From NCBI RefSeq assembly GCF_001039355.2, contig NW_019775825.1, forward strand, positions 1-63,255: a stretch of DNA of 63,255 bases, in the 5' to 3' direction. Each line of letters starts with the position of its first letter. The first letter of the stretch is position 1. The position numbers and the translations under genes are program-made. The notes beneath the pieces are model-generated. The model was not told where the DNA came from. It searched no databases and saw nothing but the letters and a program-made list of their open reading frames with translations. Positions 23,341 through 34,422 of the stretch are shown in pieces. The DNA is from Lingula anatina. Taxonomy: Eukaryota > Brachiopoda > Lingulata > Lingulida > Lingulidae.

Positions 23341-23596
23341 AGTTAATACTGACATTAAACTGTTGATGTGGTTTTCTGGGGGTGTTCCTTTCTTTTGAAT
23401 GGCATCTTATGTCAGATTTGATATCATTGACCAAAATATCTCACAACAGAAGACTGGATGTTTTAATTACTCAGTGGCATACTTTTTTAATGACTCAAGC
23501 CAAAAAAAAATTTAATCAGTACTCAAAAATAACAATGATAAAAAATATTCCATATTAAGTAGCAACCCAGGGTCAATCATATATATATATATATTT

Positions 23597-23671
23597 AAAT
23601 TCGAATTCGAAAGCACTATACAGTTTAAGTATCGGTTTTACTGGGGGTATAGTGCTTTCGAATTCGAATTT
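23597..23671. repeat. perfect 24 bp inverted repeat with 27 bp loop
   Basis: The left arm 23597-23620 and right arm 23648-23671 are exact reverse complements (TTCGAATTCGAAAGCACTAT core). The loop is the inverse of the matching stretch in copy 2 (about 18554-18584), so the loop has been flipped relative to that copy. It sits at the start of duplication unit B. Confidence 0.85.
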
Positions 23672-26600
23672 GCCTTAATTTGGATATTATTTTGTGTTTT
23701 GACAGAGTCTTTTGTTGTATATTCTTCGGAACAAAGTCAAATAGTAGATGCTAAATAGCTCGTTCCTAGTTTTTTTTTCTATATTTGGTTCTGGTGGTAG
23801 TTCCCGAGAGACAATGAAAGGGTTAAGGTGTTTTCTTTCTCTTAAGAGATTTCCACATTTGAGCAAGGTTATGCATACAATTTGGGCAAATTATTGTAGT
23901 GAACACCCAAACATAAAATACCGATAATTACTTGCTTTTGGGATTGATTAAAGATGCATACAAAGTCAATTTTTTGTCACAAAAACCGACCAAATGCCAG
24001 CATATAGTTTCAAGTAGTATATCTAAGAGAATTACCAAAATGCATTGATTAATTTTACCCAAAAATGATGTTTGAACGGATTTTTTTGCTAGCATTCTAT
24101 GCTGTATGTCAATGGGGCAGAAAAGTAGGTCACGAAAGTAGGTTAAATTTCCGACCAAAAATTTAAAGAAAGGAGCAGTCTAAAGCTCTTTTATGGCTGA
24201 TCGAGTGATCAATTCAGTTTATCCCTTGGTCAATCAAATTCATTTGAGTCGTACAAGAAACTAATAGAAGTGGTTTACATGTGTTACTGGGAATCCACGC
24301 TCCACCGATGCTCGGTTCGTATGAACCTTTAAGTAATGTGTTAGAATTTAGAAGATGACCTTGGTTGTGACCTTTCTTCAATTTTCAAAGACTTAGATAT
24401 ATTGTTCAAGAAAAGTTGTTGTCACTAGGCTTATTATTTTTCAATATTTTGTTTCCTTTACATGTATTTCCTTATTTGGTGGTAGGGGGGCTTCCTCACA
24501 GCTTCTCTCTGAATCTCTATATGTAACTAATTTGACATCGTCATTTTGTTACTTTGCAGCGGGACAAAAACTGATCTTATCCATTTGGGGAAAGAACGCT
24601 GCCTCCCCACTCCACGTGTTGCACACGGGCTTTGGCGTTGGCTCGATGATCGTTCCCCTGATCGCCAACCCATTCCTTGCCAACATACAGACAACAACCC
24701 TCACAAATACTTCAATGAACGAAACCTTTATGTTTATCACCGCCCTACCCCCTACAATATCAAGTTTGGAATACACGACAGACGCCACAAACTCGACTAC
24801 CGTAACTCGCGTCCTAAGGGAATCCCGGATTGAATATGCCTACTTAATCGTTGCCATCCTCGTCAGTGCTCTCTCCTTTGCCTTCTTCGTGTACCAGTGG
24901 AAATATTCTGAGTATGTTCTCCATCCGGCTGACCACGAAACTGAAAGTAAGAAGAGAGTTCATGGAGTCAAGGAATTTATCCGTATCATCAATCCGGCCA
25001 CCTGCGCCAATGGTAACTTTTGTTTTGGGCTCCAAATGTTCGTATTGCTATCTTTTTATTTTTTCCAAGCAACAGGTGGAGAAAGACTGTACGGTAAGTT
25101 CATCCGGTCCTATGCCATAGACCAGTTCAACTTCTCCGTGGACGAAGCAAGTTACTTAAATGTAGTCTTCTGGATCAGCTACTCTCTTGGTCGTTTCTCC
25201 GGATTCATCGTAGCCCACTGGGTCCCTATCCGCTTTTTGATCATTATAGAGGCAGCCGGCGTCTTAATTTCCGCAATCCTGTTGAATATATGGGGGCATA
25301 CTGAACCCCTCATGCTTTGGATCTTCACCCAACCAATGGCGTTCTTCATCGCACCTCTGTTTCCCTCAGGTATTGCACTGGGTGACCATTACGTAGAAAT
25401 GAGCGGCCTGGCCATTACAGTGCTACTTCTTGGTGGATCCGTCGGTGGAATTGCTTACCTCTTTCTCATCGGCTATCTGTATGAGAACTTTGGGCCGTCG
25501 ATGTTCATGTACAACGTGTTGGGGTTCGGTATAGCCGTGGTGGTGATGGTTGCCCTGCTCAGTGTTGTGGGCCACTTGCACGGAGATCGGTACCAGCGTG
25601 AGGATGAAACGGAACAAAGTATTGGGGATATGAAGGAAGTGGACAAACTAGAATACGCGGCAGATAACCCTCAAATGTTGTCTTACACCAATACTGCACT
25701 GTAGATGCAATATTTAGTGTTATTGTGAAGGGCCGATGATTCCTTTGACGATTGCTGAGAATTTCATGAAATTCTTTTTAGCAAAACCATCTATCTTTCA
25801 TAGAAACCACCAATGTCTTTGAAGTGCCTTTAAAATACTTATGCCAGCCTTGGTGCAAGAGCTAAGGCTGAAGCTGTTGCGATAATGTAAAAATTACCCA
25901 TGCTTGACCATGACAGATATTCGCAAATTTAATTTGAATAGACATGGCTCCTTCGGAATGTGTTATGTTAAAGTGAGAGTTGAAAAGGATAAAATTTAAG
26001 ACTATCAGATCTAGAGTAATTGATTCAAAATGTAAAAATAAGTTCAGCTTGATTTTGCCTGTTCCGTGCGCTATACTGCTACCGCGAATGTAAATAATTA
26101 ACGTTGAAAAAGGAGGCGAATTTTCGAACATTACTGCTGCAGTCGTGGTGGACTTCCCTGGCATATGCAAATGTTAAGATGTAATATTTAGTGCGCAATA
26201 GATTTTTGTTGTTGTTATTGTTATTGCAAGATTAATTCTTTTAAGCTATTTTTTTAATTTTGCTACCATGTCCGGGTCACCTCATTAAAAACATTAATTA
26301 TAACTCGTAAAAGGGCACCAAACAAAATTCTTTTTTGAATATTTAATCTTTTAGCAGCTTAAACAAAAAAACTTTCTAGGCAAAATAGCATATATTGTAT
26401 TGTATTGTATTGTATTCATATACGCCTTGTAACTAAATATCAATATGCTGCAAAGTTGAAACATTCCATATAAAAGATTTAGACCAAGATATGTAAAAGG
26501 TGACAAATGGCTTTTAGAATTGAGACTGAGACTGATCAAGCTATGATGACTAGTATAGTAAAAGTGCCATACTTAACGAATTCTGCTCAACTAAACACTA

Positions 26601-27942
26601 TTCAAAAGTAAAAGGCATCGGTTTTGGGCTTTTCTAAGTTTAAATTCTTGTTGAGATATTCATGATCAATTGTTGTTAATAAAGCACAGGGGGAACGAAA
26701 AGATGTAAGATTATATCTTTTTTTTTTTTTTTTTTTTGGGGGGGGGGGGGTTCGCAATTTTGCCGATGAAATTGCGATTTACCTTTTTTAAAGAATATGA
26801 CGGAACTCTTTTTCCGTTATCAAATTGTTGTATAACTTACGATGTCGCTGTAGGGCCTATTTGTTTTCAATGCTGCTCAATGCTGCTACAAGATGACAAA
26901 ATGAAAATGACATTTATGATGTAAAATGGTATTTCTAATATTCTTATTAACCATGATTAACAGGCATTTCGCAGAATGTTAGATGCTCATGTAGATTAAA
27001 ACTCCCTTTCCCTATCAAACCTATGAAGCCGAATCTACCGTTTTATTTTCATTCTCGATGCTTGCTCATTAAAAAGATGCATTGAGTCAAATGCCTGTTG
27101 GTGCATGTAAAATATTTTCGCCACTTGGTTAGCAGGTCGATGTGAATTACAGTTAGTAAGGGCAACTAACGCACTGGAATCTTTTCAACCAAGCATTTAC
27201 TGGGAGAGGTGGAAGTTCATATAGCAGGTCTCAGCACGCGTTTCAACACGTTCGACGGCTCTGGTTGTTCTAGTACAAATTCATTCCAAACGTGTTTTTT
27301 TGTTCAATTTATTAATTTGCAGAGGCCACAAATTTGGTTAATTTATGAAAATTAACGAAGATGATAATTGCATTGACGTTTGTTTGCGGACAGTCTGTCA
27401 CGAGAGCAGACAAATCTGGTTAATTATCTCTATAACAGAGGATGAAGGTTTGGATAGTTGTACTGGTTTTTGTCTTTAGGCATTCATCAGTTAATCAACG
27501 TGTTTTGTTGACGTAAATCCGATTAACTCTAAGGAGACATACGGGAGATGGTCGTCATGTGGACGTATTTTTTTAAATAAAGTAATTAGGTCTCTCGTCA
27601 GTCATTTGACTAAGGTAATCTAAGATTGAGTGATTGTTTAAATGTATGAAATTAAGCTAAAAAACAAAATATATTTTAAAAAATAAATGTATAAAGTAAA
27701 ACGTATCGCTGAAAAGAACGCGGGAAAACAAAAGGTGTGACCTTTGCCATAGCCTAAGACTCTCATTGTTTAAAATCGTTTCAAACGTGGTCTGTCTACG
27801 TCCCTTAATCGACCAAGCGCGCGACACCAGGGCAACAGGCTAAAAGGACACTGATATTTGAGTCCCTGTCTAATACGTTTCGAAGAAATCCTCATTAGAC
27901 TCGACATCCTGACCAAATCACTTCAGCAATAGAAAATTCGCA
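23660..27942 (+). repeat. direct duplication unit B (carries transporter copy 3)
   Basis: Counterpart of 18594-22527. It contains an extra ~380 bp (about 23955-24330) that is absent from unit A, replacing the direct join 'GATTGATTAAG...TGTTAGAATTTAGAAG'. It lacks everything 5' of intron 2. Confidence 0.9.
24560..25704 (+). CDS. MFSD4/NaGLT1-like transporter copy 3: last exon only
   Basis: Exon 3 equivalent (acceptor TTTGCAG before 24560, stop at 25702-25704), encoding the C-terminal ~380 residues of the transporter: AGQKLILSIWGK, the glycosylated loop, the second helix bundle and the tail ending TNTAL. There is no stop, frameshift or lost splice acceptor. No exon 1 or 2 exists between copy 2 and this exon, because the duplication began inside intron 2. 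It can make a full transporter only as an alternative last exon for copy 2's exons 1-2 (phase 1 fits). Otherwise it is a 5'-truncated duplicate not yet decayed. The intact frame favours recent origin or continued use. The ATG at 24532 lies in intron sequence. Confidence 0.75.
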
Positions 27943-28683
27943 ACAGAAAATTCAAACAACGAGTGCAGCATTAGTCATAATAAGCCGATAATGGTAAAAC
28001 ATTTTATTGTTGTTTTTCATGTACCCCGCACGTGCTCTGATGCCTGGACCAGATAGAACGCGGTGACATTTGTCATGGAATGGCCTGGGCGTGAGGAGAT
28101 AACACTATATATTCCCCCATTCTCTTCCTAACGCTCTAGATTCAACACCTATTGATCTCCTAACCAGTGTCAGTGACTCTCTGTGGGCCATTATCCGCAA
28201 TTCAATAGGTTGTGTTTTTTCGCTGGAGGTGATGTTCCTCTAGAATATCGGGGCAATCTTCTCAGCGCTATGTTCACCACTTCCGGTGTGCTGCCTCAGA
28301 AACTGTTAGCGCGGCACGTCAGCGGCAGTTAGGGGTACCGACAGATCTTGCCCTTGCCATTTGTAAAGAACCCGAACAGCACAGGGACAGACATCAACGC
28401 TGGCAAAATGTCCATTTTATTTGCTAAACGCCCCTCCTCCTGGCTCTATTAAATAACAGAGCAGAAAAGCTAGCGCGATATTATAACGAACTTCTACAGA
28501 TGTAAGCCACAGATCGCACCAACTAGCATCATTATTTTGAACCAACGTACAGAACGTTTAACATCAACAAAGGGCAATTATAATTACTGTGGGAGTAACT
28601 AAGGTAATATTGGTGGACTTCTGGTATATAGGATCACTGAGTTCGAAGATTGGAGTATTTCTGTGATTTGTTATCAGCGAGAG
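25705..28683. other. 3' flank of copy 3 and unassigned DNA
   Basis: Up to 27942 this is the duplicate of 20263-22527. A (T)n(G)n homopolymer pair lies near 26719-26750. 27943-28500 is somewhat GC-richer and may hold relics of coding sequence, such as a stretch reading like a decayed frame near 28140-28330, but no family was recognised. The last 180 bases are probably promoter and 5' UTR of the peptide gene. Confidence 0.4.
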
Positions 28684-31600
28684 ATGGATGGTGGATGTCA
28701 ATACCGCTGCTCCTGCACCAGTGAAACAGGTTTTTGGAAAAATATATTAAATCTTTACCTAACCACATTGCTTGTGGTTAGCGTTTTCTCGTGTGGACAT
28801 TGTTACACGATATCTCTACAAAATGCGGACTACGTTGCACCGTACGAAAACAAAGTTCCCGAGTATATCGACGAAAACATGGTGTCGCCGTATATTGCGT
28901 CAAGTTCTGTGGAGAATTACCGAGGCACACCCAGAGATAACCCCCAGGAAGTTAATTTGGAAGGTACGTCAGAAAAAATTAATGTTTAATATTTATTTGA
29001 AATGACATACAAGTGTTATCAATTTTTGATCAATTTGAAGAATAGTTTAACTTCAAATTTGTCAAAAAAATAAAAAATTGAAAAATTTGAAGTTACATAT
29101 ATATATATATTCACAACAATTTATAGTTTCTGATTAATGGCTAATTCAATTTTTTGATTTGTTCTTTATTTTATTTGTTATTCATTAGTTTTCTGCAGTC
29201 AGTGCGTATTACATTGTAAAAAGAAATATCAAAGTTGAAACGGTCAAATATAATTTGGTTACTATATCCGCACAGGGCATACAAACAACCGTCGAAGAAC
29301 ACAAAACTCCCGAATGGGCGGCACTGAAATAAAATGAAATGTCGATATCACTGTACAGGTGCACATATATATATATATATATATAGTCATGTTTTGGCAT
29401 AAACTTTCTAAATCTTCCTCAGGATAGACCTAAACAACCATATCCCTAAAGAAAACAATTCCGTTAATATGATTTGTTTCCAAATGGGTCATTTTTAATA
29501 AATTTAAAAACAGTTTTTAGGTATACCAAAAGTGTGACGCACCCATAGCATGGGTACCACGCAAAGCCGTATACGATTGTAACTGAAGCGAATAATTTCC
29601 GCGTCATCGCTGTGACTATTAGTGATATTCTGCTTATTAGTACCATGCACCCAATTATAGTTTGAGTTCGTATCCAGTACCATTTTTAATCGCATGTCCT
29701 TTTGATTATAAGGTCGAGGCGATGATTCATATTCTGATGCAATATTTAGGAAAAATGCCATACCGAATCATTCATCCTATGAAGTTATTGGAAAATTGGT
29801 GGAAAATGGTCCCCTTAAGTTGATAAGTATTACTTCACTTTGGCTGGACTATTATGGCGTTCGATCTTCATAAAAACATAATAAGGATAGCTTTTGCCGT
29901 TAAAATATAAATTGGTGTGGATTAAGTCACCTCTTCCAACTGAACCAATGAGCGCGAATGGTGAAGTGTCCTAAATGGAGCAGGTAGAATGAAATGAATA
30001 TCGAACCCTTCCTCTCACATGTGCCCCTTCACATGGAACCATTTCTCTTCAGGGCAGTCATAGACATCTAAACAATAAATATGCCGAATCCTGCAAGCGT
30101 ACCTAAATCAGATGAATTGCTATCCTATTCAAAAGTATCCTAATCTGCTGTGAGCCCTTGATGATAATGTCTTCCGCCTCATCCGTCCACATATCCGATA
30201 TACAGGTATGACACAATCCATCACAAAGCGCATTATGCAATTAGAAAGAACGCCTAACAGTTTACCAACGCATTTAAAGTTCTAATTTTAACTGAAGAAC
30301 CTATCCCACGCGTTTTCTAGACCTATATATTAACCAAATCCACAGAAAAAAAGATCAAGTTAAAAGCATTTTATTCATTTTCTGTATATGAAATCAGATG
30401 TGAATAGCGTTTTGACATTTTGCTATAAAAACGCCATTCTGTTTATGCTAAGGGTAATTTTGGGACAGGATAATGTTAAATAAATTCTAGTTTGCAAAAT
30501 GTTTGACAGCATTGATGATACAGTTGGCGTGCTTCAAACGTTTTTGCACACCTCTTTTGCTCCGACAGCGAAATCGCCGCCCCTGTACGTCCCGTTAGTA
30601 AAATCAGTGTACGAGTAGGGCCCCTACGGTCTCAATAGGTCGTCTTTCAGTTTAGCAGGTGCTACAGGAAAGCCCTTCACAAAAAGCATCAACGTGTTAT
30701 GATTCATTTCATACATTTGCAACAATCACCACGTATCCCACAAATCAATACACCCCACTGGTCATTACCTTATCAACTGAACGCATGCAACCCAAATAAA
30801 AGGAAAACAGATAAGTTAGAAATTTCGCTTTACTATGATTTAACGATATTTAACTATACCGGTCTTGTTAAAAATCTTCACGCACCACAATTTATGTTAC
30901 TCGAACATCTGTGAATAGTAATGGTTCAGGCCTATAACTGGTATTGCCAGACAGCAAAATTACCATTCTTTGGTTTATTGCCAAGATGTTTTTATTGCTG
31001 TGAGATATTTTGGCAGTTTTTCTTAACGTAAGTAAAAGGAATTTCACTGAAATACGTTGACCTTGAGGCTACGGAAATATGTGGATAAATTGGAAAGTGT
31101 GAGTGAAAATAGACGTCAATCTGTTAAAAGTCTTTCTCTTCTTTCTAACAAATCTAACGGTGTTCAGGTGCGTGGTAAGCACACTGAAAGCTGGACAAGG
31201 GGAAACCGTAATGAAAAAATATTTCGGGGAGGGGGGCTGGGGAAATTCTCCTTTACCCCCTCCCATTCTTGCTTTAATGACCGACAGGATTGACAAAGTG
31301 TGGGGTGCGATGCCCACCCCTCCAGCTCCAACGCCAATGATGTATGAGGAAATATAGCGCGAGAAAATGACAGACCCCCCCCTTAAGTTTGATAATGCAA
31401 ATTAGGTTTTTTAAGGTTAGGGGGCGAGCATCTTTGTCAAAATAAAGGACGAAATTGGGATTGGTAAAACTAACAAATATGTTCCCCTAAACGGTCCCTA
31501 GATATCTCAATTTTCAAAAATAACATTACGTCATTTCTATTTCAGCCCTGCGGGAGTTGGTGGACAGGCTGCAACGTTTTAATAGCCTGAGCCGAACAAC

Positions 31601-31685
31601 GAGTAAACGCGCCGGCTGCAGACGACTCAGATGGTGCAAGGCATGCTGGGAAGTCATGTGTAAAGCAACCAGGGGCACCAAATGA
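28684..31685 (+). CDS. small secreted peptide precursor with C-terminal four-cysteine peptide
   Basis: Two coding exons, 28684-28963 and 31546-31685, join in phase 1 through consensus sites (GGAAG|GTACGT and TTTCTATTTCAG|) to 139 residues. A signal peptide follows a somewhat long N-region (hydrophobic core ILNLYLTTLLVVSVF, residues 21-35). The linker is acidic, rich in Tyr/Pro/Asn. A possible helix ALRELVDRLQRF (94-105) is followed by a Lys114-Arg115 dibasic site. The last 24 residues form the likely mature peptide, AGCRRLRWCKACWEVMCK plus ATRGTK, with Cys 118, 124, 127 and 132. Cys118 to Cys127 spans eight residues and is followed by Trp-Glu-Val, the same pattern as the disulphide ring and tail of melanin-concentrating hormone. 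The architecture is that of a neuropeptide or peptide hormone precursor, but I do not recognise an established family. The ATG at 28684 is the only one before the signal segment. An extra middle exon cannot be ruled out. Confidence 0.65.
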
Positions 31686-32152
31686 TGGCCACATGACGTT
31701 CGAGCGAAAGAGGACTAAAATATACTATATTACAGGAGATATTAACTGTTGTCAAATTAATTTATAATTTAATGGTAGTAGGACCTACTATGGGCACCGT
31801 GGAACATTTACTTCAATGTCTTTAAAACTGACGTTTGTCAAGAAAGACACAGAAGAGACATGCGTGTAATAAGTATTTAATTTATGTATTTATAAGGACA
31901 ATGGAAAGGCGTTTCGGAAGGGAAAAACAAAAATTTAGTACATATTAACGATCTCTATCAAGCTCCAAACTCAACAGTAGACAATATTTCACTTTCTTTA
32001 AATCACGGTATTTCACTTGGCTGTATCCGCATGGATGGCGATTTGCATCTCTTGCACTTTCACTTCGATTTTTTAAAAGAGACCTTTTCTAAGCGGGGTA
32101 GTTGATTTCAATGCTTAAGAGGATACAACCTTCATTTGGAGAATTGCACATG
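31686..32152. other. 3' flank of peptide gene, no further gene seen
   Basis: AT-rich DNA following the TGA at 31683-31685; no gene is seen. It probably includes the 3' UTR of the peptide gene. Confidence 0.4.
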
Positions 32153-34415
32153 TTATCTAAAAGGAGAAATGGATGAAGATTTAAGACAAGAACAATCTCA
32201 TGAAGTACTGTATTTAATTCAACAATGTCAACCGTATCACCAGTATGCAGTTACAGTATTTCCGAGACTATGAAGTTTTTTTTTCTAATGTCGTTGGCTA
32301 ATTAAGTAAATATTGTGATACACTCATATATGTATTCAGTGTGAGTTCTGTCTTTATTTCGCACCATAGGCCTATCAACGTCAAATAAACCGTTTCTTTT
32401 ATCATAACGAAGTGAGTTCACATATATGATTTTTCGTGTCAATGGGATTTTTAAGGAAACCATAGTGAATTCTTATATACGGCTTCAACCTATTGCAAAC
32501 AGAGTGTCTAATGCCCCGTATTTTAAAGCTTAGCCTACATAAAGCTAATCACCGCAGTGAGTGCAAAGGCAAGGGTCACATATACCTAACACTGCAAAAT
32601 TACGATCCATCAATCAGTTTTTGAGTCAATCTTGTATTTCTAAAGGTAGCAACTGGCGAATTACAAACGTGACTGTAAAAATTAGAAATTTATAGAATTC
32701 GAGAACTGATTTCAGAATCGAAATTTTAGTTTCAGTTTAGGACAGACTATGTCCTGGTGATAAATGGAAAATTGGTGAAATTCACAGGTTTGAATTTTGA
32801 TACAGTATAATATTGATACAGTATATAAACACCTAGCACACTTTGTATGAATTTGACCTGGAGGCCTTTTCCCCCTCTCTACACTATTCAACCCTTTAGC
32901 AGTCTATGTTACTTATGTAAATGAAGTCGACTTTCGTCACTAGAACCCGTTAAAACCCGAGAAGTCCATTTAATTTTGTGTATATCTCTGCCGTATTCAA
33001 CTAGCCGCGTCCAAAACGTGGGTGGTATTAATTAATGGCACACACGATCACGGTTTTTATGCATATTGTCAAATTTTGCAAACAAGAATTACACTGTCTG
33101 CAAGTTCAACCAGTGAAGCTTTAAGATTTCTGTCTTGTTGCATTTTTGCGTCGAATTCAGATTAACAAAGAAAAGGCGTATTCATTAACGTTTTAACAAT
33201 GTAGTGGGAGACACGGCAGGGAACTGCTGTTATGTTACCCATTTATAAATATAAAATATTTGAATGCAATTTAGAAACTAGAAAAGCACTCAGAATGCGC
33301 ACAACTCCGCTAAGGCAGCCAGTTCTCATCATCAATTAATTACGTAAGGAATTGCCCACAAAATCTAATCGTTTCTAAGTGAGCGTATTTCTGACCTATC
33401 CTGATTTTTTAAAAATCCGCCATTACTTTTTGACTAACGGATAGACAAGGGCCGATCCAGGATTCTTTGAAGGGGGTTCCGCGGATGCGAAGCCGACCCT
33501 TCCACCCCTTCCCCCGTTGGCGTGGGGTTCGGGCCCCGCAGAAGGGCTCCGAATTTTTTGGTATTTTAGAGGGCGAACGGTGGCATTTGGTGTGGTTTAA
33601 AACTATGATTCAGCAGGTCAAAATTCTAATTTCAAGAGGGGGCCATTAGCGTTTTTTTCAAAAATCGAATGGAGGGTCAGAATCACCTGACCCCTCCCCC
33701 TAAATCCGCCACGGGATAGACAGTGGTAACATACAATGCTACTCTAGCTGTGAATAGATGAATTTGTTTCACATTGTGTTTTGGCTTTTCAAATGCGTAA
33801 TGGAAATATTGGAGCGATTTTTAATAATGGTACGCGACGTTATACAGATGTTACTTAAGTGCACCGTCTGTAGGCCTAGCTTGTATGGCCATATCAAAGA
33901 TTTTACTGTGCTGGCACAACCAGACGGCATAAGTAGCCAGAATTGCGTGACAATTAATAAAAAGAGCCTTCAGTGCTCTTTGAAAATCTGCCTCAATAAA
34001 AGTCCTCCCCGTCAGGTACTGTAAAAACCAATAGAAGGCGGTTTCTCTTGGGGATAAGATGGTGAAGTAATTTTCCACAAGAATACTGTTCACGTTAGAC
34101 TCCCGATAGTCACGCTATATGGCAAGCTCGGAGGGGAAGGCTTAGGGGAACAACAAACGGCATTTATCAACATGAATTATTAAAACCATCCGCGTTTGGA
34201 AATGTTCTTAAATTCTCATTTTTATGTATACATACCCTGCAAAGTTATTATCTTTCCGAAATAATACTTTTAATAGACAATAAAACCACCTGAAATGTAC
34301 AGGAAGTAAAGGCGGTCTAGGTGACGGGCATTTAGAAATAAATCGATAAATAAAGGGGGCTCGTTACGTTGGAGTATTTTCCTTATCCTTTTCAATAATG
34401 CAGTAATAAACATTA
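32153..34415 (+). repeat. 2.3 kb direct duplication, unit 1
   Basis: Matches 34423-36704 from 'TTATCTAAAAGGAGAAATGG' to 'GCAGTAATAAACATTA', with scattered substitutions and small indels. No gene: the short frames in it are not conserved as proteins. A single N at 34421 lies just before unit 2. Confidence 0.95.
33448..33713. mobile_element. hAT-like MITE, copy 1
   Basis: A 266 bp element flanked by the exact duplication GGATAGACA (33439-33447 and 33714-33722). The ends are imperfect inverted repeats (AGGGCCGATCCAGGATT / CTAAATCCGCCACG). The 8-9 bp target duplication and the CCGATCC/ATCCGCC ends are typical of non-autonomous hAT elements. It has no coding capacity. Confidence 0.75.
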
Positions 34416-34422
34416 GGCCANA

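Noticed and set aside
24532-24559. ATG just before transporter copy 3 as a genuine start
   Set aside because: It lies in the intron stretch shared with copies 1 and 2, where the corresponding bases are spliced out. A protein starting there would lack the first helices.
33467-33649. 60-codon frame starting MKGVPRMRSRPFHPF, repeated at 35754-35936
   Set aside because: It lies wholly inside the hAT-like MITE; such elements do not code for protein.
33851-34093. 80-codon minus frame repeated at 36138-36380
   Set aside because: Conserved only because the 2.3 kb block is duplicated; differences between copies show no protein constraint and no family match.
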